From: Methanobacterium formicicum
GTDB taxonomy: Archaea > Methanobacteriota > Methanobacteria > Methanobacteriales > Methanobacteriaceae
NCBI RefSeq assembly: GCF_029848115.1
Contig: NZ_JARVXG010000052.1
Coordinates: 85,001-94,514 of the forward strand
DNA: 9,514 bases
Reading direction: 5' to 3'
Shown: positions 1 to 7,765 of the stretch, piece by piece
How positions within the stretch are numbered: position 1 is the first letter of the stretch
How the letters are laid out: every line of letters begins with the position of its first letter
Position numbers and translations under genes: made by a program
The notes under the pieces: generated by a model
Databases searched by the model: none
The model's input: only the letters and a program-made list of their open reading frames with translations
Told to the model about the DNA's origin: nothing

Positions 1-455
1 TTTTCCAGACGTTGGGTGAAGAGTATTTCATCTTTAGTGGTGGCCGCAGTAATAGTATCCACCTGAACACCTCTACGACTGGCTTCTTCAGTGAAAGCAG
101 CCACCGGGGCCATACCAATGCCGCCTCCCACTGCCAGGACCCGGGAACCGGCAATTTCAAATCCATTCCCGTAGGGCCCCCTTAACCCTATTTTATCATT
201 TTCCTGAAGTTTGTGGAGCGCCTGGGTAAAGGGTCCTACCATTTTCACGGAAATACCCACCTCACCATTCACCGGGTCTAGACTGGAGATGGACATTGGT
301 TTTTCATCCTGGAAATTCCAGACCATTAAGAACTGACCCGGACTCTCTCCTTCAAACTCCCAGGGCAGGTAAAAGGTTTTCACCGTGGGTGTTTCCTCTA
401 CTATCCGGTTAATGGGGAGTACCTGGGGGATATTTTTGATTTCTTTCCGGTACAT
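1..455 (-). CDS. pyrK: PyrK, dihydroorotate dehydrogenase electron-transfer subunit (partial, C-terminus beyond window)
   Basis: This is the FAD/iron-sulfur subunit that passes electrons from dihydroorotate oxidation (PyrD) to NAD+ in pyrimidine biosynthesis. I translated the first 151 codons from the minus strand; the gene runs off the left edge. Visible motifs are a ferredoxin-reductase-like FAD-binding barrel with KPMSIS at residues 53-57 (the RPxS-type flavin motif), GPYGNGF at about 93-99, and the glycine-rich nucleotide-binding loop GGGIGMAP at 110-117. The C-terminal cysteines that would hold the 2Fe-2S cluster lie outside the window. The start ATG (453-455) directly abuts the pyrD stop codon. 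A purine-rich GGGTGAGG just upstream, inside the end of pyrD, serves as ribosome binding site, so the two genes are translationally linked. The family call is firm; completeness cannot be judged. Confidence 0.93.
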   Translation of the reverse strand, partial: MYRKEIKNIPQVLPINRIVEETPTVKTFYLPWEFEGESPGQFLMVWNFQDEKPMSISSLDPVNGEVGISVKMVGPFTQALHKLQENDKIGLRGPYGNGFEIAGSRVLAVGGGIGMAPVAAFTEEASRRGVQVDTITAATTKDEILFTQRLE

Positions 456-2633
<2,178 letters not shown>

Positions 2634-2655
2634 CATTCATGGTAAAAAGCCTGAA

Positions 2656-2683
2656 CCTTTGGGGGGATTTATCCCCCATAAGG
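2656..2683. other. Strong hairpin between nop5 and the small membrane protein
   Basis: GGGGG (2662-2666) pairs with CCCCC (2673-2677), extended inward by A-T pairs and outward, across a 2x2 internal loop, by CCTT (2656-2659) with AAGG (2680-2683). No T-tract follows, so a simple intrinsic terminator is not obvious. It could be a processing or 3'-end structure for nop5 mRNA, or an attenuating element in front of the next gene. A strong Shine-Dalgarno-like AAGGGTGAAGGAG overlaps its right arm. The base pairing is visible; the function is unknown. Confidence 0.45.
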
Positions 2684-2763
2684 GTGAAGGAGATGTATAT
2701 CTATCAGGATAGTTGAGAGTTTTTGAGTGGTTTGTTTCATTTAATAGGTATAGGGTGATTGCA

Positions 2764-3024
2764 ATGACCGATATGGTGGCCATAGTATCCATAATATCCA
2801 GTGTTTTTTCAATTATTCTGGCAGTATATGCCATACAGTTTTCCCGGCGAGTGGAGGAACGGCTCAAGAACAACTTCACCATACTAAAGGAGACCATGGA
2901 AGCCAACCAGAAACAGGCCCAGGAGTGTCTTTCCAATATTGACCGGGAAGCAGCAGCCATTAAAACCACGGTGGACCAGTCCCATGAGAAACTTCATCAA
3001 ACCATCCAGAACCTTAAAAAATGA
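2764..3024 (+). CDS. Small membrane-anchored coiled-coil protein of unknown function
   Basis: I do not recognise a named family. The 86-residue protein has one N-terminal hydrophobic segment (about residues 4-24) followed by SRRVEERLK and a charged, heptad-like helical stretch to the end, so it is probably membrane-anchored with a cytoplasmic coiled coil, resembling many short archaeal DUF-type proteins. The ATG at 2764 is chosen because GGGTGATT, a near-perfect match to the archaeal anti-Shine-Dalgarno, ends just before it. An in-frame TTG at 2713 would add 17 residues but has no such site. A TATA-like TGTATATCT near 2694-2702 could give it its own promoter. It sits between nop5 and flpA, but nothing in its sequence suggests a role in RNA modification. 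Confidence 0.72.
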   Translation: MTDMVAIVSIISSVFSIILAVYAIQFSRRVEERLKNNFTILKETMEANQKQAQECLSNIDREAAAIKTTVDQSHEKLHQTIQNLKK

Positions 3025-3045
3025 ACAACCCTGAACTAGCCCACC

Positions 3046-3083
3046 GGGCCCAGTTATTCCCGGATAAAAGGCCCTTATTTTTT
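3046..3083 (+). terminator. Probable terminator after the small membrane protein
   Basis: GGGCC (3046-3050) can pair with GGCCC (3070-3074) and is followed directly by a T-rich run (TTATTTTTT, 3075-3083). Archaeal termination depends mainly on the T-tract, so this is a credible end point for the nop5/small-protein transcript, 22 bases after the stop codon. It also argues that flpA is not transcribed from the nop5 promoter. Confidence 0.55.
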
Positions 3084-3618
3084 CTACAGAAAATAATATA
3101 TCCCTCTACATTACCCCCTATTAATCTCAATTTAATTACCTTGTCTTTTAACCTGTTCAATTTTTGGCAATTTGAATTTCTACAGTAGATCAAATTCTAT
3201 TAGAGATATCAGTTTAAGTTCTACCCCGGAATAATCTAATAGGATATATTTATATTACCTAACAAGAATAGAGGATCATGGCCAATGAATCCCACCGCGA
3301 AGTGGTTAAAATAAGATATCTGGTTAGTGGGATCATTCTGTGGTAGACATCTACAATCGCATCCTTAATCTCTATGAGCACTGTAAACTAGGTTCAGATT
3401 GCTTTTTCACCCTCATTTCCCTGGGGATGCTCCGAACTTCCGAGAAATCCACTGGAATTAATCCTGATTCATTGGCCTGGAATCCCTCCAAATTACCCAG
3501 TAAGACTTGTTTTTTAAATATATTTTTGGGAATAGACCCTGATGTGTAATCATACTTTTCCCGGATTACTGGCCAATCCTCTGCTAATAGGATAAAAACC
3601 GGCTACAATGCACAGCGT

Positions 3619-3651
3619 GGTTCCGGTGAAATTTTGGGGACACTGCGAACC
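3619..3651 (+). ncRNA. Candidate structured RNA element, 10-bp hairpin
   Basis: GGTTC (3619-3623) and CGGTG (3624-3628) pair with CACTG (3641-3645) and GAACC (3647-3651), giving ten pairs (one G-U) interrupted by a single bulged C at 3646. The 12-base loop reads AAATTTTGGGGA. A smaller hairpin lies about 25 bases upstream (3576-3593), and the flpA promoter starts about 40 bases downstream. The helix is stronger than expected by chance in this AT-rich stretch. Whether it is transcribed, and whether it is an independent RNA, is inference. Confidence 0.3.
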
Positions 3652-3692
3652 CAGTAAAAACCTCCCGAGAGAGAACTGTTAAATCCAGAAAG

Positions 3693-3703
3693 TTTAATAT
3701 ATT
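3693..3703 (+). promoter_or_regulatory. Probable flpA TATA box
   Basis: TTTAATATATT is a good archaeal box A match. Transcription would begin near 3722-3726 (TAGAG), leaving a leader of about 40 bases before the flpA ATG at 3766. The leader carries only a weak AAAGGG ribosome binding site. The presence of its own promoter fits flpA being transcribed independently of nop5 here. Confidence 0.5.
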
Positions 3704-3765
3704 CCCAACTGCAAGTTATTTAGAGAGGAAACTAATTTTCGAAAATCATCAAAGGGATATGTAAA

Positions 3766-4443
<678 letters not shown>

Positions 4444-4486
4444 CCTTAATACAAATTCCAAAACAAAATAATTCTAAAATCGAAGA

Positions 4487-4522
4487 GAACACCCTAATAA
4501 AAATAGAAAGGGAACACCCTAA
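4487..4522. repeat. Short direct repeat GAACACCCTAA downstream of flpA
   Basis: The 11-base sequence GAACACCCTAA occurs at 4487-4497 and again at 4512-4522, 25 bases apart, in the gap between the convergent flpA and FMN-binding genes. Nothing ties it to a known element. It may be a small local duplication. Confidence 0.5.
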
Positions 4523-4544
4523 AAGACTACTTTTGTAAAATATG

Positions 4545-4565
4545 AATAAAAAGGGATTAAATCCC
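4545..4565 (-). terminator. Hairpin terminator for the FMN-binding gene
   Basis: GGGAT (4553-4557) pairs with ATCCC (4561-4565) around a three-base loop. Read on the minus strand, the stem is followed by TTTTTATT (4545-4552), a hairpin plus T-tract 21 bases beyond the gene's stop codon. On the plus strand the weaker run CATATTTTAT follows, so it may also serve flpA. Confidence 0.6.
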
Positions 4566-4586
4566 CATATTTTATCCTTTATTGGT

Positions 4587-4985
4587 TTAATCAACTCTTT
4601 TACCGGCATCAGGACCCGGTTGCACTGAATATATTTCAGTTACCTTTAGCAAGACTGCGGCTTTAGGTGCTAGTTGAGTCATGACACTTTTAGCCCATTC
4701 CACTGCATCATCAAAGTATTTACCAGACTCGTGTATTTCCACCGTGCCTTTAAACTGGTATGGGCATTCTGATATGTCCCCCACAGCCACTGTGGCCTGG
4801 GGATTGTTTTTAAGATTTTCCAAACTTTTGTTCATGAAGTTAGCCACCAGTAAGATGGTTTCACCATCCAATGGTCTGGCAAATCCAATTGGAACCAGAT
4901 TGGGAGTGCTTTTGTTATTGGCGGTGGCTAACCATACTATGTTGTTTTTTTCTATTGCATCCATCATTTCCTTGTTCATTACCAT
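4587..4985 (-). CDS. Pyridoxamine 5'-phosphate oxidase-like FMN-binding split-barrel protein
   Basis: At 132 residues this is a single split-barrel domain of the small PPOX-like FMN/F420-binding group, the size of the well-known small FMN-binding proteins of anaerobes. Typical features are an N-terminal helix (NKEMMDAIEKNN), the first barrel strands WLATANNKSTPNLVPIGF (about 18-35), VANFMNKSLENLKNNPQATVAV (about 47-68, flavin phosphate region), and the strand YQFKGTVEI. The substrate is not predictable. Such proteins act as flavin carriers or reductases in the cytoplasm. Two starts are possible. GGTGATC lies 2 bases before the first ATG (4983-4985) but 8 bases before the in-frame ATG at 4977-4979, so the shorter form, two residues less, may be the true one. 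It appears to be a single-gene transcript with its own terminator. Confidence 0.87.
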   Translation of the reverse strand: MVMNKEMMDAIEKNNIVWLATANNKSTPNLVPIGFARPLDGETILLVANFMNKSLENLKNNPQATVAVGDISECPYQFKGTVEIHESGKYFDDAVEWAKSVMTQLAPKAAVLLKVTEIYSVQPGPDAGKRVD

Positions 4986-5035
4986 AAGATCACCTGTAAT
5001 GTGTCTTTAATTAACATTCACCTAATAGAATAATG

Positions 5036-5071
5036 TATTTAATGGTCAGCAAAATATACTAACTATATTTT
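5036..5071 (-). promoter_or_regulatory. Promoter and palindromic candidate operator of the FMN-binding gene
   Basis: On the minus strand ATTAAATACATT (about 5034-5045) can act as a TATA box about 55 bases ahead of the start codon. Directly upstream lies a perfect inverted repeat, AAAATATA (5051-5058) and TATATTTT (5064-5071), with a five-base spacer CTAAC. Its position next to the TATA/BRE region suits a transcription-factor site. AT-rich palindromes also arise by chance, so the regulatory role is only a suggestion. Confidence 0.35.
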
Positions 5072-5160
5072 AGTTACCCTTTTCCATTTTCTAAAAAATA
5101 CCACAAACTCCCTAAAAAACAGTGCTACCCTTTCAAACCAAATTTCCCCGAAAAATTAAT

Positions 5161-5871
5161 TCAACTCAGTTTCAGCTGATCCACCACTGAAACCATCTCG
5201 TTAGCCTGTTTTTGAGTCTGGTTCTGGGACTGGTAGGTGTAGGTTTCATAGATCATGGCTGGAATACCGGCCTGTATTAGGGGGAGAGTTACATAGGCTG
5301 GACTGGTGGGATTGGGCGGACTGTACACTTTTAACCAGCTGACGTGACTTTTAATCTGCTGGGCTATTGATTCTGCCCTGCTGAATTGTCCCGGGACAAA
5401 TAAGAACCATTTTTCCTGGTAATGGCCTTCATTGGAGTGGACGTCAATCACCAGATCCGGGGAAGAATTTTTAATATCCGGGACAACGTAGTTGAAGGCC
5501 AAAGACTGGCCATTAGCCCTTCCCTGGTCGTAGTTATCGGCATTCTGGGTGACGTTTACCTGGTAAATATAGTAGCAGTAGTTAAGGGTGTGGTTCCTGT
5601 TTTTCAGGGCCTCCTTCAGGGCCAGGTGGGCCTGGTATTCCAGGGGGTGCACCCCCACCACGTAGGCTATCTTATAGGGTGATCGGGGATTACCGTAGGG
5701 TCCTTCTCGGGTAACTGTCCCGTATTCTGTTTCTCCCAGGACCACCCTGCTGTAGGTGGTTGCTGTGGAGTTTTTCTCCAGTGATGAGAGGGGGAATAAA
5801 TAGAATGAGGATAGGACTGCGGCACCAAACACCAGGATTAGCACCAGGATTAATTGAAGCTTTCTCCCCAT
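5161..5871 (-). CDS. Membrane-anchored M14/AstE-like zinc hydrolase (putative peptidase or deacylase)
   Basis: The protein has 236 residues. An N-terminal hydrophobic segment (about 6-27, preceded by GRK) is a signal anchor that places the rest outside the membrane; several N-x-S/T sequons fit an exported archaeal protein. The body shows the zinc-site pattern of the M14 carboxypeptidase/succinylglutamate desuccinylase superfamily: VVGVHPLE (HxxE, His75 and Glu78), then DLVIDVHSN (third ligand His145), and AMIYETY with Glu209 as candidate catalytic glutamate. NYDQGRANG (113-121) may supply the substrate-binding Arg/Asn. The protein is shorter than full carboxypeptidases, closer to the compact desuccinylase-like members. 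The start is supported by GGAG eight bases upstream. It follows the pseudomurein-binding-like gene by 57 bases on the same strand, suggesting a shared transcript and a wall-related substrate; the latter is inference. Confidence 0.68.
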   Translation of the reverse strand: MGRKLQLILVLILVFGAAVLSSFYLFPLSSLEKNSTATTYSRVVLGETEYGTVTREGPYGNPRSPYKIAYVVGVHPLEYQAHLALKEALKNRNHTLNYCYYIYQVNVTQNADNYDQGRANGQSLAFNYVVPDIKNSSPDLVIDVHSNEGHYQEKWFLFVPGQFSRAESIAQQIKSHVSWLKVYSPPNPTSPAYVTLPLIQAGIPAMIYETYTYQSQNQTQKQANEMVSVVDQLKLS

Positions 5872-5890
5872 TCTCAGTTCTCCTAGATTT

Positions 5891-5932
5891 TTAAGGCCCT
5901 GTTATTTTGAACTTAGATTTTCCCGGCCTTAA
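5891..5932 (-). other. Intercistronic inverted repeat overlapping a stop codon
   Basis: TTAAGGCC (5891-5898) is perfectly complementary to GGCCTTAA (5925-5932), with 26 bases between them. The right arm includes the TAA stop of the upstream zinc-ribbon gene. On the minus strand the left arm ends about 10 bases before the GGAG ribosome binding site of the zinc-hydrolase gene. No T-tract follows, so it looks more like a processing or translation-tuning hairpin between two co-transcribed genes than a terminator. Confidence 0.4.
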
Positions 5933-6633
5933 GGTATGGTTACACTGGCTGGTAGCTGTCCAGTTGATTTGTACTGGGTTAAAACCTTGGCATACATGTT
6001 CAACATGGAATCCGGGGATAAATCTGGTTGGCCCGATACAGTGATACCAATATAGTTGGGTGTCTGGCCACTGTTATCCATCCAGGTACAGGTTCTCTGG
6101 GCCATGCTCAGATAATCCGCCTGGGCAATGGTGGCACTGGTAACTGTTCCATAGGCATTATCCGGACTCTTGTACTGGTTTATGGGAATATTACCAGTTT
6201 GTCCGGTGCTTATCATTGTTAGGCCCTTGGCCAAGATGTAAAGGCACTGGTTCTTGTCCAGGGTCACTCCCTGGTAGGTTATGGTGCTGAACCCCACTCC
6301 CACCCGGGATATTTCACTGGCCAGGCCAGGTACTTGGGACACCGGAAATCCAGTAGCCAGGGATATTGTTTCTGGGGCCAGGGTGGTGGTGTTGGTGGTG
6401 TTGGCCGGGGTGCTGGAACTTCCCATTTTCAGGAGTATTCCTCCCATGATTCCCAATATTACCACCAGAGCCACTATGGCCACGATCAATGCAGTGTTAA
6501 TATTTTTTGATTCTTCTTTTTCGGGTTGAGTGGATTTTCTACCAAAGGCTGCTTTTTCCGGTAATTTAGCACCGCACTGTTCACAAAAAGCAGCGTCGGC
6601 ATGGTTATCATATCCACAGTTTTCACATTTCAT
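5929..6633 (-). CDS. Zinc-ribbon membrane protein with extracytoplasmic pseudomurein-binding-repeat-like domain
   Basis: The 234 residues show three parts. Residues 1-22 form a zinc ribbon with CENC (Cys3, Cys6) and CEQC (Cys17, Cys20). After a charged linker comes one transmembrane helix (about 47-69), then a Thr/Asn/Ser-rich spacer (71-86). The rest (about 90-234) resembles the pseudomurein-binding-repeat architecture of Methanobacteriales: VTLDKNQCLYILAKG with a following STG, then QADYLSMAQRTCTWMDNSGQTPNYI and SPDSMLNMYAKVL..YKSTGQLPASVTI, containing the typical Y..(M)A, GxxPNY and GxLPxxV elements. The ribbon would face the cytoplasm and the repeat domain the wall. The gene is probably the first of a two-gene unit with the zinc hydrolase. 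Purine-rich GGGGGGCAAG precedes the ATG, and a TATA box lies about 80 bases upstream. The ribbon's partner is unknown. Confidence 0.8.
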   Translation of the reverse strand: MKCENCGYDNHADAAFCEQCGAKLPEKAAFGRKSTQPEKEESKNINTALIVAIVALVVILGIMGGILLKMGSSSTPANTTNTTTLAPETISLATGFPVSQVPGLASEISRVGVGFSTITYQGVTLDKNQCLYILAKGLTMISTGQTGNIPINQYKSPDNAYGTVTSATIAQADYLSMAQRTCTWMDNSGQTPNYIGITVSGQPDLSPDSMLNMYAKVLTQYKSTGQLPASVTIP

Positions 6634-6710
6634 TTCATCTTGCCCCCCACATGGGTACTCTTGATTATACTGTGTTTATCCTTCCTATTCTTGATTTTTT
6701 CCCCACACAT

Positions 6711-6736
6711 TAATATAAATATGATAATTGATCATA
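6711..6736. promoter_or_regulatory. Bidirectional-looking TATA box with adjacent 17-bp palindrome
   Basis: TAATATAAAT (6711-6720) reads as a TATA box on both strands. On the minus strand it would start the zinc-ribbon/zinc-hydrolase transcript near 6690. On the plus strand a start near 6740 is predicted. Immediately beside it TATGAT (6720-6725) and ATCATA (6731-6736) form a perfect inverted repeat around AATTG. The palindrome would sit upstream of the minus-strand TATA box and between TATA and start site of any plus-strand transcript, both common operator positions. Regulation is inferred from layout only. Confidence 0.45.
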
Positions 6737-6737
6737 A

Positions 6738-6834
6738 TATGGGGTGAGGATTAGAAACAGGAATGTTCCTATGACCCCCATAAAAAATTATTCCCCCATC
6801 TAATCCTCCCTTTTAAAAATTAACCATTTAAAAG
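6738..6834 (+). ncRNA. Candidate small structured RNA with crossing (pseudoknot-type) helices
   Basis: Three helices can be read directly. P1 pairs TATGGGG (6738-6744) with CCCCATA (6776-6782). P2 is AGGAA/TTCCT (6759-6763 with 6766-6770). P3 pairs GAGGATTAG (6746-6754) with CTAATCCTC (6800-6808), nine perfect pairs. P1 and P3 cross, so they form an H-type pseudoknot or two exclusive states. The segment between the P1 and P3 3' arms begins with an A-run. P3 is followed by CCTTTT and then by an AT hairpin (CTTTTAAA 6810-6817 with TTTAAAAG 6827-6834). A TATA box at 6711-6720 would place a plus-strand start at the 5' end of P1. No plus-strand gene follows, so a stand-alone RNA is more likely than a riboswitch. 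The complementary strand could fold similarly as a 3' end of the small gene at 6901. Confidence 0.35.
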
Positions 6835-6843
6835 TATTTATTT

Positions 6844-6851
6844 AAAAAAAA
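6844..6851 (-). terminator. T-tract terminator for the lysine-rich small protein
   Basis: Eight consecutive A residues on the plus strand give TTTTTTTT on the minus strand, 50 bases beyond the stop codon of the gene at 6901-7122, with further T-rich runs between (6864-6895). Oligo-T stretches suffice for termination in archaea. Confidence 0.45.
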
Positions 6852-6900
6852 GCCAGTTCGCCCTAAAAAGTAAGAAAAGTTTAAAAAATGAAAAATAAGT

Positions 6901-7122
6901 TCAGGCCAGCAGGTGATATACCAAACCGCCTAGATACAGCAGTAAGAAAGCTATACCAAAGAAAAATACCCCCATGAACATGTATTTATCAAAGGATTGT
7001 GGGCCTTTGTACTCGGTTTTGTCGGTTGAGACCTGTTCCTTGGAAGTATTCTGTGAAACATTCTTCACTGCCTTTTTCTTCTTGGAAGACTTCTTCTGAG
7101 ATTTTTTCTTTTTCTTAGCCAT
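6901..7122 (-). CDS. Lysine-rich, tail-anchored small membrane protein of unknown function
   Basis: I do not recognise a named family. The protein has 73 residues. The first 20 or so are almost entirely Lys, Ser and Ala (MAKKKKKSQKKSSKKKKAVK), a polar linker follows to about residue 44, and one hydrophobic helix (about 48-70, MFMGVFFFGIAFLLLYLGGLVYH) ends three residues before the C-terminus. This is a tail-anchored layout with a strongly basic cytoplasmic part that could touch RNA, ribosomes or acidic lipids. The start is supported by AGGAG nine bases upstream. AT-rich boxes and a palindrome AGGTTAACCT (7156-7165) lie just before it. It is transcribed alone, in the same direction as the envelope genes to its left. 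Confidence 0.7.
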   Translation of the reverse strand: MAKKKKKSQKKSSKKKKAVKNVSQNTSKEQVSTDKTEYKGPQSFDKYMFMGVFFFGIAFLLLYLGGLVYHLLA

Positions 7123-7568
7123 CAGATTATGCTCCTAAAATTGATTTAAAATACCAGGTTAACCTAAAATTTATCATATCCTCCCCTCCATCCCAATCTG
7201 GCCACGTTACTCCCCGGACCTAGACCCAGAAAATCATTTTTAAATTATGATCGGTCCGACTTTTAAAAGCTATGGGATTAACAAACCCCTGTAATAATTT
7301 AAGCAGATTATCTACATAAATCTGGTGGTGAAAATAGATACCCCCTAAAATTCCCTAAATTAAATACCTACTCCTCCTCACCGGTACATGTACTTTTCAG
7401 GGGAATTTTGCCAGTACCCCCTTTATTCATTAGAGTAAAAACCATGAATTTGTCTTTAATAGAATTTAATATGGAATTTTACGTATACACATAACTATAC
7501 AGGTTATTTCAGATTTCTATAATACTCAAAGGTTTTAAACACATAATAGGTTAAGTAACGACTGTCAT
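7123..7568. other. Non-coding region between the small membrane gene and the tRNA-Lys promoter
   Basis: I see no gene in these roughly 450 AT-rich bases. Visible items are the palindrome AGGTTAACCT (7156-7165) near the promoter of the small membrane gene, a six-base inverted repeat CAGATT/AATCTG (7304-7309 and 7319-7324), and a perfect ten-base palindrome GTACATGTAC (7384-7393). The latter sits inside a longer possible pairing of GGTAC (7383-7387) with GTACC (7414-7418). None is tied to a gene start other than the first. Confidence 0.4.
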
Positions 7569-7614
7569 GGCCAAACCTTTAAATAATAGCTCCACCAACC
7601 AGTTACTACCCTGT
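7569..7614 (+). promoter_or_regulatory. Promoter of tRNA-Lys(CTT), shared with the second tRNA-Lys
   Basis: GGCCAAACCTTTAAATAATAG carries the box A TTTAAATAAT at 7578-7587. About 25 bases downstream lies TTACTACCCTGTT, the likely start-site region. Almost the same arrangement (GCCAAACTTTAAATAATAG, then TTTACTACCCTGTT) precedes the tRNA-Lys(TTT) gene at 8321-8365. Conservation between two copies that otherwise differ in this stretch supports the promoter call. The predicted start leaves a leader of roughly 80 bases before the mature tRNA. Confidence 0.65.
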
Positions 7615-7635
7615 TGCTTTTAGGTGTGAAATCTA

Positions 7636-7649
7636 GTGGAAAACTCCAC
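7636..7649 (+). other. Leader hairpin in the tRNA-Lys(CTT) precursor
   Basis: GTGGA (7636-7640) pairs with TCCAC (7645-7649) around AAAC. The other tRNA-Lys leader has GTGGG/CCCAC (8391-8395 with 8398-8402) at a comparable place. The last pair changes from A-T to G-C, a compensatory change consistent with a conserved RNA structure. With only two copies the evidence is limited. Confidence 0.35.
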
Positions 7650-7686
7650 GTATCAGATTATTATTACTCATTCAGGGCGTTCTAGA

Positions 7687-7760
<74 letters not shown>

Positions 7761-7765
7761 CTTTA

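Larger units (their letters stand above)
3084..3765. other. Long intergenic region upstream of flpA: promoter boxes, short ORF and structured stretch
   Basis: About 680 bases hold no convincing protein gene. Visible items are a TATA-like ATATTTATATTA near 3246-3257; a 22-codon ORF beginning MANESHREVV (3278-3346) whose ATG lies about 27 bases after that box; a 69-codon ORF from a GTG at 3340 in another frame, with no ribosome binding site; two neighbouring hairpins, a small one (ATCCT 3576-3580 with AGGAT 3589-3593) and a strong one (3619-3651); and the flpA promoter near 3693. Composition is AT-rich compared with the flanking genes. This could be an untranslated RNA gene or a decayed gene. 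I found no RNase P, SRP or C/D-box consensus on reading. Confidence 0.5.

Noticed and set aside
2713..2763. In-frame TTG start giving 17 more residues for the small membrane protein
   Set aside because: No ribosome binding site precedes it, whereas GGGTGATT is well placed before the ATG at 2764.
2637..2969. Minus-strand frame of 110 codons opposite the small membrane-protein gene
   Set aside because: It is a shadow of the plus-strand gene, which has the better ribosome site and a sensible helix/coiled-coil layout.
3340..3549. 69-codon frame from a GTG in the gap before flpA
   Set aside because: No ribosome binding site, no recognisable motif and intergenic-like composition; kept only as part of the region description.
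3084..3765. RNase P RNA, SRP RNA or a classical C/D-box guide RNA in the gap
   Set aside because: None of the conserved RNase P or SRP core sequences, nor paired box C (RTGATGA) and box D (CTGA) motifs in correct order, were found by eye.
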